The notes under the pieces are model-generated. The model had not been told where the DNA came from. It searched no databases and worked only from the letters and a program-made list of their open reading frames with translations. From assembly GCA_001644455.1 (NCBI GenBank), contig LSTF01000001.1:1-64000 (forward strand): a stretch of DNA of 64,000 bases, read 5' to 3'. The stretch is from Betaproteobacteria bacterium SCGC AG-212-J23 (GTDB taxonomy: Bacteria; Pseudomonadota; Gammaproteobacteria; Burkholderiales; SG8-39). Positions 23,465 through 30,941 of this stretch are shown here, in pieces. Positions within the stretch are counted from its first letter, which is position 1; each line of letters begins with the position of its first letter. The position numbers were made by a program, and so were the translations under genes.

Positions 23465-26400
23465 GCGAGATGAAGGACGCCGCCCAGCGGGAACGCGCGC
23501 TCGACGTGCGCCACTCGTTCATCGTCCAGGCGCCCGCCGGCTCCGGGAAGACGGATTTGCTGGTGCGTCGCTTTCTGAAGCTGCTGGCCACGGCAAAAAA
23601 GCCGGAAGAAATCCTCGCCATCACGTTTACGAAGAAAGCCGCGGCGGAGATGCGCAAGCGCATCCTCAAAGAGCTTCCGAACTCCGCCGAGGTCGCCCAC
23701 CGCCTTCGCATCCAGACCATCGACGCTTTCTGTGCAGCCTTGACTCGTCAAGTCCCGGTGCTCGCCCGCTTCGGCGCGCAGCCCGAGATCATCGAGGACG
23801 CGCGGCCACTCTACAAGGAAGCCGCGGGGCGCGTCTTCGAGGAATTCAATCCCGCGACCGAGCGGCTGCTCGCGCACCTCGACAACAACATCCCGCTCGC
23901 CACCGACCAGCTCGCGAAGATGCTCGAGAGCCGCGACCGCTGGCTGCGCAAGACCGGCGCGGTGCCGACGCGGCAGGAGCTGGAAGCGACCCTGGTCTCC
24001 GAAAGGAATCGCCTTCTCCACAAAGCCAAGGCCCTTTACCCGAAAGCCTCGGAAGCTCTCGCGCGCGGCTTCCTGACGCAGAAGGGCGAGTGGACCAAGC
24101 GCTCCCCGCCGCCGCCCGAGTTCGTCCAGATCGCCGGCCTGCGCGAAGCGCTCTGGGCGCTCTACAACATGCCGCCGGAGAAGTACGAGGACCGGCAATG
24201 GGAGGCGCTGGAAGCGATCCTCGCGCTGCTCAAGCCCGCCGTCGCGCAGCTGAAGGTGCTGTTCGGCGAGCGCGGCCAGGCCGACTTCACCGAGTTCGCG
24301 CACGGCGCGCTCGCCGCGCTCGGCTCGGTCGACGACCCGAGCGATCTCCTGCTCTCGCTCGACCAGAAGATCTCGCACATCCTGGTCGATGAGTTCCAGG
24401 ACACTTCGCTTTCCCAATATGAATTACTTGTGAAGTTGACCTCGGGGTGGTCCGCCGACGACGGCCGCACGCTCTTCCTCGTCGGCGACCCGATGCAGTC
24501 GATCTACCGCTTCCGCGAAGCCGAGGTGTCTTTGTTTTTGCGCGCCAAGCACTCCGGCGTCGGTTCCGTTTCCCTCGAGCCGATCGAGCTCAGCACCAAC
24601 CGCCGCTCGCAGGAAGGCCTCGTCGAGTGGTTCAACGCCGCCTTCCCGCGGGTTTTACCTTCACAAGAGGATCAAACCTCCGGGGCTGTCCCGTACCTCC
24701 CCGCCACGCCCTTCGAGCCGAAGCTCGATGGCACCGCCGTGAGCTGGCACTGCGGCTATGACCGCGAAGCCGAAGCAGCCCAAGTTGTTTCAATCGTTAA
24801 ATCTTCCCCCGGGAAAAAAGCAATTCTGGTCCGCAACCGCGCCCACCTCGACGAGATCGTCCCCGCGCTCAAGGAGGCGGGCGTGCGCTTCAAGGCGCTC
24901 GACATCGAGCAGCTCGGCGAGAAGCAGGTGGTGCAGGACCTCTATGCCCTGACGCGCGCGCTCCTGCACCTCGGCGACCGCATCGCCTGGCTCGCCCTCC
25001 TCAGGGCGCCTTGGTGCGGCCTGACGCTCGCCGACCTGCTGGCCTTGTCGGTTGGCCCCCCTGACAAGGGGGGAAGCGAGTTTACGAGCGGGGGGTTTTT
25101 GGTTTTCGATCTTTTGAACGATTCCGTCCATTTGTCCCCCGACGGCTACGCCCGCGTCTCCCGCCTTCGCGATGTGCTCAAGCCGCTGATCGACAACCGC
25201 CTGCGCGGCTCCTTGCGCGAGCGCGTCGAGGGCGCGTGGCTCGCGCTCGGCGGCCCCGCGTGCGTCGAGAGCGCCACCGACCTCGAGGACGCCGAGATCT
25301 TCCTCGACGAGCTCGAGCGCCTGGAAGAGGCGGGCGAGGTCGACCTCGCCGCCCTCGAAGACCGGATCAAGGGCCGCCTCTACGCGCTCCCCGATGTCGA
25401 GGCCCCCGACGACGCGGTCGAGATCATGACCATCCACCGCGCCAAGGGTCTCGAGTTCGACCACGTGATCGTCCCCGGCCTCGACCGCCTCCCTCGTTCG
25501 GGCCCCAAACCACTTCTTGTTTGGAAGTCTTTGGTTTCTTCGGTTTTGCGCCCTGACTCGGGGGTTCGCTCGCCTCGGCCCCCTGACAAGGGGGCAGCGA
25601 ACGAAGTGAGCGGGGGTTCTCTTCTCCTCGCGCCCATCGACGAGACCGGCGCCGGCGAAGACCCGACATATAAGTATGTGCGCGAGCTCGACAAGGACGC
25701 CGACGACATCGAGTCCGGCCGCCTCTTCTACGTCGCCGCCACCCGCGCCAAGCAGCGCCTGCACCTCCTCGCCTGCGCGAAGGCAACCGAAGACCTCGCC
25801 GCCCGCGATCCCTCGAAGCGCTCCCTCCTCAGCAAGATCTGGTGGCAAGCACGCGCGCACTTCGGCCCCGCGCCCGCCGATGCGATCGCCGAACCCGAGC
25901 GCATGCCGATTCGAGATGTGTTGCAGCGGCTTCCTGCCGGCTTCGCTGTGCCAGGTGCGCCGACGTCGGTGAAGTGGAGCGCGCCGGAGGATGGACGTCA
26001 GGAAGAAGAGATCGAATTCTCATGGGCGGGCGAGACAGCGCGGCACGTCGGAACGGTGGTGCATCGGTGGCTGCAGCGAATTGCAGACGATGAGTTGCGC
26101 GAGTGGGACGTGAAGCGCGTCGATGCCCTTAGGAAGAAATTCCGTACGGAGCTCGAACGGCGTGGTGTGCCACTACGCGATATCAAAGCCTCGCTCGAGG
26201 CGGTTGGAGGTGGGCTGAAGAATGCGATTTCAGATGAGCGCGGCCGTTGGATTCTTGGTCCGCATCTAGAGGCGCGCAGCGAGCATCGCCTGCGCGTGTC
26301 GGGCAAGAACGGCGCGCGGAACTATGTCATTGATCGTCTATTCCGCGACACCTCTGGCGAACGGTGGATCGTGGACTTCAAGATCAGCAGTCACGAGGGC

Positions 26401-26538
26401 GGGGGGGTCGAGGCCTTTCTCGATGAGCAGCAAAAACGGTATGAGCCTCAACTCAACGCCTATGCGGCCTTGTTCGACCGGGCTCGCTTAGGGCTCTACT
26501 TCCCGCTTCTTCGAGGTTGGCGGCGCTGGGGCGCGTAG
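23461..26538 (+). CDS. AddA-like helicase-nuclease (UvrD/RecB family)
   Basis: A 1025-residue ATP-dependent exonuclease/helicase subunit. Superfamily 1 motifs are all present: Walker A APAGSGKTD (24-32), AITFTKKAAAEMRKR, ILVDEFQDTS (around 310), LFLVGDPMQSIYRFREAE, VEIMTIHRAKGLEFDHV and FYVAATRAKQRL. The C-terminal nuclease carries WIVDFKIS, with DFK near 972. The start is GTG 23461, overlapping the addB-like stop; an ATG at 23470 is possible. Two palindromic repeat-like segments are inserted in frame. Codon usage becomes clearly less GC-rich after about 25,900. The 3' end overlaps the convergent vsr gene by 43 bases. Confidence 0.92.
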   Translation: MSEMKDAAQRERALDVRHSFIVQAPAGSGKTDLLVRRFLKLLATAKKPEEILAITFTKKAAAEMRKRILKELPNSAEVAHRLRIQTIDAFCAALTRQVPVLARFGAQPEIIEDARPLYKEAAGRVFEEFNPATERLLAHLDNNIPLATDQLAKMLESRDRWLRKTGAVPTRQELEATLVSERNRLLHKAKALYPKASEALARGFLTQKGEWTKRSPPPPEFVQIAGLREALWALYNMPPEKYEDRQWEALEAILALLKPAVAQLKVLFGERGQADFTEFAHGALAALGSVDDPSDLLLSLDQKISHILVDEFQDTSLSQYELLVKLTSGWSADDGRTLFLVGDPMQSIYRFREAEVSLFLRAKHSGVGSVSLEPIELSTNRRSQEGLVEWFNAAFPRVLPSQEDQTSGAVPYLPATPFEPKLDGTAVSWHCGYDREAEAAQVVSIVKSSPGKKAILVRNRAHLDEIVPALKEAGVRFKALDIEQLGEKQVVQDLYALTRALLHLGDRIAWLALLRAPWCGLTLADLLALSVGPPDKGGSEFTSGGFLVFDLLNDSVHLSPDGYARVSRLRDVLKPLIDNRLRGSLRERVEGAWLALGGPACVESATDLEDAEIFLDELERLEEAGEVDLAALEDRIKGRLYALPDVEAPDDAVEIMTIHRAKGLEFDHVIVPGLDRLPRSGPKPLLVWKSLVSSVLRPDSGVRSPRPPDKGAANEVSGGSLLLAPIDETGAGEDPTYKYVRELDKDADDIESGRLFYVAATRAKQRLHLLACAKATEDLAARDPSKRSLLSKIWWQARAHFGPAPADAIAEPERMPIRDVLQRLPAGFAVPGAPTSVKWSAPEDGRQEEEIEFSWAGETARHVGTVVHRWLQRIADDELREWDVKRVDALRKKFRTELERRGVPLRDIKASLEAVGGGLKNAISDERGRWILGPHLEARSEHRLRVSGKNGARNYVIDRLFRDTSGERWIVDFKISSHEGGGVEAFLDEQQKRYEPQLNAYAALFDRARLGLYFPLLRGWRRWGA
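25054..25100 (+). repeat. REP-like palindromic element inside the AddA-like gene, copy 1
   Basis: A 7-bp stem CCCCCCT / AGGGGGG with loop GACA (25056-25073) is followed by an AGCGAG-N4-CGAGC segment and a G/T run. It is translated in frame as GPPDKGGSEFTSGGF, which interrupts the normal helicase sequence between LADLLAL and DLLND. The same layout recurs at 25577. Confidence 0.65.
25577..25618 (+). repeat. REP-like palindromic element inside the AddA-like gene, copy 2
   Basis: The stem GCCCCCT-GACA-AGGGGGC is followed by AGCGAACGAAGTGAGC and GGGGGTT. It is read in frame as PPDKGAANEVSGGS and lies within a longer non-conserved linker between GPKPLLVW and LLLAPIDETG. Elements of this kind are recalled from betaproteobacterial genomes, usually in intergenic DNA. 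Confidence 0.7.
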
Positions 26539-26963
26539 TCCCAACGATTGGTCGTGGTGCGTGCGGAAACAATCGTGAGCACAGTGCTGCACGCTTTGGC
26601 CAGGTTTCGATCGATCTCGTGTTCCCAAATGCGGATGACACCCCATCCATTCGATCGTAGCCACCGAGATACCTTCCGGTCTCTTTTCTTATTGGCTAGA
26701 AGTTTTGTCTTCCAAAACGCCCTACGCAACTTCGGCATGACGTAATGCTGCGGGCACCCGTGCCAAAAGCATCCGTCCACGAAGATCGCGACTCGGGCAC
26801 CCGGAATGACAAGGTCCGGCCTGCCCAGAATGGAATTCTTGATCCGATAGCGCACTCCACACGCCCACAAGGCTTTTCGGAACACAACCTCTAGTCTGGT
26901 GTCACGCCCGCGATTCCGCGACATGCAGTAGGCACGTTGCGCGGGTGAAAGAACATCAGCCAC
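26496..26963 (-). CDS. Vsr-type very short patch repair endonuclease
   Basis: A 155-residue nicking endonuclease. The signature is GRPDLVIPGARVAIFVDGCFWHGCPQH, with the catalytic Asp in FVDGCFWH and the zinc/active-site His-Cys cluster, followed by WKTKLLANKKRDRKVSRWLRSNGWGVIRIWEHEI. Vsr nicks 5' of T in T:G mismatches that arise when 5-methylcytosine deaminates, and so accompanies C5 methyltransferases. It starts at GTG 26963 behind an AAGGA site, 15 bases after the nuclease gene. Its 3' end overlaps the AddA-like gene by 43 bases in the opposite sense. Confidence 0.93.
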   Translation of the reverse strand: MADVLSPAQRAYCMSRNRGRDTRLEVVFRKALWACGVRYRIKNSILGRPDLVIPGARVAIFVDGCFWHGCPQHYVMPKLRRAFWKTKLLANKKRDRKVSRWLRSNGWGVIRIWEHEIDRNLAKACSTVLTIVSARTTTNRWDYAPQRRQPRRSGK

Positions 26964-26978
26964 CGCACATCCTTGCGC

Positions 26979-28085
26979 TTATTCGGTCTCGACAACTACC
27001 TCGAGAGGCGTTTCGGCTGCAAAGGTTAAAGTCCGCGGGTCTACGGATATGGCATCCGCCTCAACACCTTTTGGTAGATTCGTGAGGACCTTAAGCACGC
27101 CTTCGGCAAAAGCCTTCATGGGACCAGAGACGCGGAGTTTCGCTTGGCGCTCCACGATTCCGTAGACGCGAAAGATGCGATAGTCCGTCGAGTCGCGCAT
27201 CTCCAGCAGTTCAGCGATGGAGATGTGAAGAGGGTTTTCGAAAGGTCCTCTGGTCGTCTTCACGTCAACTAACTGGTTGGCAGCCTTCTCGCGGATTTCA
27301 AAGTCAAAGGGCATGATCGCGTTGTCCCGCGACGCCCATGTGAACGCCTCGATCCTGCCGGCCCCTAATTCGCGGGTGAGGTGGTCATTCACGAATTCCT
27401 CTCCAAGCGCTCCAATCTCCTCCGCCTTCTGTCGCGCCTGTTGTAGCTCTTCCTTGGAAATGCGCCTCAACCCAGACCGTCGCTTGAGCTCGCGCATTCC
27501 TTTCGCGCCACCGACTGCAGCGTCCTCGAGGGACGACTCCAACGAAGCTCCGGCGATTGGGAACGAGGCGAGAAGTCCCTGGTGATTGAGGAGGATGTCC
27601 AAGTCAACCGGACTAATTTCGGACATCCGCCGCGACCCGAGGTGGCGATCGAACGCGGCGTGGAGCTTTGCGTCCAGCGCTTGGGACACGAGCGCTATGC
27701 GCATTGAATCTGGAAAGTGCTGTCCCGTGAATTCAAGAAGAGCAATGTCGCCCTCTCTAAGGGTGTTGAACCTATCGGGCGATTCAGGGGGGTTAAAAAT
27801 GAACTCGCCGTTCAAGCGCCAGTTCTTGTATTCACCTAGCTTGATGATCTTGCGCTGCAGGTTTAGACGTGGCGCGGGTCCCGGACCGTAAATGTCCAAG
27901 TCGACTGCAAACTTGCCTGCTCGGCTTTTCGCTTCGTCTGGCATGGCAGGAAACAGCAGTTCGACGAGCACATCAGCGTTCAGATTGATCGCCTTTTGGT
28001 TCCCTGCGTTCACATGTCGGAACTGCCATTCAAACAACGTTAGGTCTGAGCGGGTCAGTCGCTTGAGCGCCAGCTTCTTGTGCAT
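26979..28085 (-). CDS. Putative restriction endonuclease with DUF3883-like PD-(D/E)XK domain
   Basis: A 368-residue protein. The C-terminal third (about 222-340) matches the DUF3883/NO VEIN-type nuclease fold: GALGEEFVNDHL, PFDFEIRE with D261, and NQLVDVKTTRGPFENPLHIS with D274-x-K276, a plausible PD-(D/E)XK catalytic set. The N-terminal 220 residues are unrecognised and may contact DNA. Its ATG overlaps the methyltransferase stop by one base (TAATG), so it is probably the restriction subunit matched to that methylase. The recognition site is unknown. Confidence 0.78.
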   Translation of the reverse strand: MHKKLALKRLTRSDLTLFEWQFRHVNAGNQKAINLNADVLVELLFPAMPDEAKSRAGKFAVDLDIYGPGPAPRLNLQRKIIKLGEYKNWRLNGEFIFNPPESPDRFNTLREGDIALLEFTGQHFPDSMRIALVSQALDAKLHAAFDRHLGSRRMSEISPVDLDILLNHQGLLASFPIAGASLESSLEDAAVGGAKGMRELKRRSGLRRISKEELQQARQKAEEIGALGEEFVNDHLTRELGAGRIEAFTWASRDNAIMPFDFEIREKAANQLVDVKTTRGPFENPLHISIAELLEMRDSTDYRIFRVYGIVERQAKLRVSGPMKAFAEGVLKVLTNLPKGVEADAISVDPRTLTFAAETPLEVVVETE

Positions 28086-29551
28086 TAGTGGAGGCCCAGA
28101 CCGGTCTTGAAAGTCATTGCTATCCGATAGGCGAGCAGCGGGGGGACTGCATTGCCGATCTGGCGGAACGCTGGATTCATGGTCCCGGCAAAAGCGAAGC
28201 CATCAGGGAAGGACTGCAACCTAGCCGCCTCACGAACGGAGATGGTGCGGGCTTGGCTGCTGTCGTAGTGGATATGGGAATAACTGTCCTTGCCCAAGTG
28301 AGCCATGAGTGTTCGAGCAGGCTTGTTCCGCTCCATCTTTCGCCACTTGTTCGGAAACTTCCCCGGATCATAGGGCGGGACGATCGAACGCTTGACCCGC
28401 TCATACTCGGCGCTTCCCTCGCGTATACGCTTTCCGTTTCTTCGCATCGCCTTCAACTTTGCTTCAAAAAGGTCCAATGCGTGGCGGTGAGCAGCCGGAT
28501 ACTCGTCACCCGCATTCATCTTGCTGAAGATTTGGTAGTCGCGTGGGAGCGATCTGATCACGTGGTCTAACACACCGCCATTCGCTTCAAATCCCGGCCA
28601 CTCTCGCATCTGGCGAGCGAAATCGGACAGTGGCTTCTTCTTCGGGTATGGAACTAGCTGAGTAAAGCGGCGAGCGCCCCTCTTGAGACCGCCATTCAAG
28701 TGCTCTGTAATGGAGGGCAAGTCAGAGATTGCGTCATACGCGGTTACCGCCGGAAGCAACGAGTCCTTCTCGGGCTCAGGAGGCGGAGTGTAGAACTGGT
28801 CCTGGTCGAACAAATCGTTGCGGAGCGTCTGAAGAGCTACTTGCCGCGAGCTCACATAGCCCCGCGGTAGTTCGATGTAGTTGAGTGGATTGGGAAATGC
28901 TGGTTCGGCTTTGAGTGATTCGTGATAGGCGATGAGGAACATGCGCTCCCGCATTTCTGGAACGCCATAGAAGACTGAATTTAGTAGCGTGTACCGACAC
29001 TCATATCCAAGATCCGCAAGCGTCTCGCATATCTCCTCAGCGATGTTGTGCCCTCCGTAGTTGAGTACATCAGGCACGTTTTCCATGAGAAGTGCCAAAG
29101 GCTGGAGTTCACGCACATAGTGCAGATAGCGTAGGTAGAGGTTGCTTCGCGGGTCCAACTTGAACGCCCGCGGATGCTCCAACACTTCACGAAGCTTTGC
29201 GCGGCCAACCCTCGCAAACGCTTGGCAAGGAGGGCCGCCAACAATTACGTCAACGACGCGTTCAGGTGGTTCCTGATGGCCGTGTTCCCTAAGGAAGTCC
29301 GCCGGCTCAGTCGATGTTATGTCTCGAGCTCTGGCGTGGATGTCCCTGATGTGCTTTGGCGCTTCCCGACTGAAATTCAGAGCGTGAGACTGCGCGGCAT
29401 GTGGATCAAACTCCACTGCGCCGACTAGCTCAAAGCCGGCCCGATGAAATCCAAGCGAAATGCCGCCGCAACCGGCGAAAAGGTCTACGAGTCTCGGTCT
29501 GCCGCCAGCTTCTAGTCGAGCGATCTTTTGTCTGATCGTCTTGTTCAGCAC
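28085..29551 (-). CDS. DNA (cytosine-5)-methyltransferase
   Basis: A 488-residue enzyme with the C5 methylase motifs in order: I (LVDLFAGCGGISLGF), IV (VGGPPCQAF, nucleophile C109), VI (LLMENVP), VIII (PEMRERMFLIAY), a variable target-recognition region of about 200 residues, IX (ARLQSFPDGF) and X (RQIGNAVPPLLAYRI). It transfers a methyl group from SAM to cytosine C5. The GTG start at 29551 has an AAGGGA site 8 bases upstream. Gene order methylase, nuclease, Vsr indicates a type II restriction-modification operon. Base composition is lower in GC than the flanks. Confidence 0.95.
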   Translation of the reverse strand: MLNKTIRQKIARLEAGGRPRLVDLFAGCGGISLGFHRAGFELVGAVEFDPHAAQSHALNFSREAPKHIRDIHARARDITSTEPADFLREHGHQEPPERVVDVIVGGPPCQAFARVGRAKLREVLEHPRAFKLDPRSNLYLRYLHYVRELQPLALLMENVPDVLNYGGHNIAEEICETLADLGYECRYTLLNSVFYGVPEMRERMFLIAYHESLKAEPAFPNPLNYIELPRGYVSSRQVALQTLRNDLFDQDQFYTPPPEPEKDSLLPAVTAYDAISDLPSITEHLNGGLKRGARRFTQLVPYPKKKPLSDFARQMREWPGFEANGGVLDHVIRSLPRDYQIFSKMNAGDEYPAAHRHALDLFEAKLKAMRRNGKRIREGSAEYERVKRSIVPPYDPGKFPNKWRKMERNKPARTLMAHLGKDSYSHIHYDSSQARTISVREAARLQSFPDGFAFAGTMNPAFRQIGNAVPPLLAYRIAMTFKTGLGLH

Positions 29552-29702
29552 TATCTAAATCCCTTGGCCCTCTTCTTGTTGACCCTACTACCGTGCCCAG
29601 ACGAGATGCATGAATAAATATACACCAGGACGCTGTCGCCGGAGCGGTGCTTTGGCAGCCGAAACCTACTGACTTAAGCTATCCGCCAACAAAGGGGGGC
29701 GT
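29552..29702. other. Divergent control region of the restriction island
   Basis: This 151-base gap separates the methyltransferase operon (minus) from the DGQHR-like operon (plus). It is locally AT-rich at 29605-29625 (with AATAAATATA) and contains TTGACC at 29579-29584, but no minus-35/minus-10 pair with normal spacing is clear on either strand. A strong AAGGGGGG site precedes the ATG at 29703. No obvious controller-protein box was found. Confidence 0.4.
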
Positions 29703-30941
29703 ATGGCTCGGCTCGTGGACTTTGGGAGCATTCTGGACAAGAAGAAGGAGGGGAATAGCACCTGTTATCTGGTTCGATCAAGCCTCAAGCGCTACCTCGC
29801 GGCTTTGCCGGAGGAGTTCGGTGACTACCAGATTCAGCGGGAGGTGGTTACCAATGTATATCTTGATGAGCTGGTCAAGACAGTCCTGAAGTGCGGACAC
29901 ATTCCGCCGTTGGTATTGATCGGGGAGGGAGCTCTAGCGAACAACGGCGAATTAAGACTTGCGCGGTTCCGAATCCTTGACGGACTGCAGAGGACCGTTC
30001 GGCTGAAAGCGATACACGACGCCGCGGACCTACTAAGCGAGCACGATAACGATGTCAATCATGCGCGAAAGATTGCACGGGAGAGGCTCGCTAAGACAGG
30101 CTCAGAACGTCTCGTTGAAATCGGCGCCTCTCAGGGTCTCTTTACTGCACTTGCGGAATTTGTGAAGAAACACAGCGAGGCGGACCTTAACGCTGTGTTT
30201 GAAAGCAGTCAGTGGTTTGAGATCTGGACCGATTTGGGCACGGAAGAGCAGATCCGAAAAATGCTGGTGCTCAACGCGGGCCATAAGCCAGTAAGGACAC
30301 GTCATCAATTAGAGCTTCTCTTCTTGAACGTCCTACCAAAGTTGAAAGGGGCGTCTAAACGAGAGATTTCGGTGGTGAGGGAAAAAGAGCGCAGTGCTAT
30401 CTTTTTTGCGAAATCCCGGAAGAAAGGCCAATTTCATTTCGCTGAGTTGATAGCAGCGCTAATCGCGATGTCGGAAGGCGAGCCGGTCACCACCAATCCT
30501 GCGCTCATCACTGATATTCAGAACGGCGAACTCAAGGACGGCCTTGCTTCGTGCCTCAGGGAAGAGGTCCTCGCATCGTTTGTCGACACACTGGTGGCGC
30601 TTGAGGATGCCGCGCTAAAGGACTCAGAGAAATACGGAGTGCAGTGGGTGGGGCGCGAAGTCGTGTTGGTTGGCCTATTTGCTGCCGTTGGACACTACGC
30701 TAATCGCAAGGGTGTCAGTTTTGAGAAAGGGATGGAGCGGTTGCAGAAGCGGCTCGCAAGGACGGGATGGCTAAAGCTCTCGGAGTTTGAGAAAGAGCGC
30801 AACTCTCAGGACTTGGCAAAGGTCAACATTGGCACCGTGAACAAGCGCGCTGTATTTCGGGCGTTTAGCAATGCGTTAGATGCCGAAGCAGAAGCTCCGG
30901 AGGCAGTCAAATGGGGCAGACTGTTTAGGGAGCCTGCCTAA
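29703..30941 (+). CDS. DGQHR/ParB-like domain protein of unknown function
   Basis: A 412-residue protein. The region 44-105 (IQREVVTNVYLDELVKTVLKCGHIPPLVLIG, then RFRILDGLQRTVRLKAI with D93-G-L-Q-R97) matches the layout of DGQHR/DndB-type and DUF262-type domains, which resemble ParB nuclease folds. The residue between G and Q is an unusual insertion relative to DGQ(H/Q)R. The remainder is helical with no recognised motif. It sits divergent from a restriction-modification operon and directly before a HEPN-like gene with no gap. I infer a defence-associated role; the biochemical activity is unknown. Confidence 0.62.
   Translation: MARLVDFGSILDKKKEGNSTCYLVRSSLKRYLAALPEEFGDYQIQREVVTNVYLDELVKTVLKCGHIPPLVLIGEGALANNGELRLARFRILDGLQRTVRLKAIHDAADLLSEHDNDVNHARKIARERLAKTGSERLVEIGASQGLFTALAEFVKKHSEADLNAVFESSQWFEIWTDLGTEEQIRKMLVLNAGHKPVRTRHQLELLFLNVLPKLKGASKREISVVREKERSAIFFAKSRKKGQFHFAELIAALIAMSEGEPVTTNPALITDIQNGELKDGLASCLREEVLASFVDTLVALEDAALKDSEKYGVQWVGREVVLVGLFAAVGHYANRKGVSFEKGMERLQKRLARTGWLKLSEFEKERNSQDLAKVNIGTVNKRAVFRAFSNALDAEAEAPEAVKWGRLFREPA

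Noticed and set aside
26401-26407. Run of seven G in the AddA-like gene as a phase-variation site
   Set aside because: Seven G in a GC-rich coding region (EGGGVEAF) is not exceptional, and no alternate-frame product or repeat variation can be seen from one sequence.
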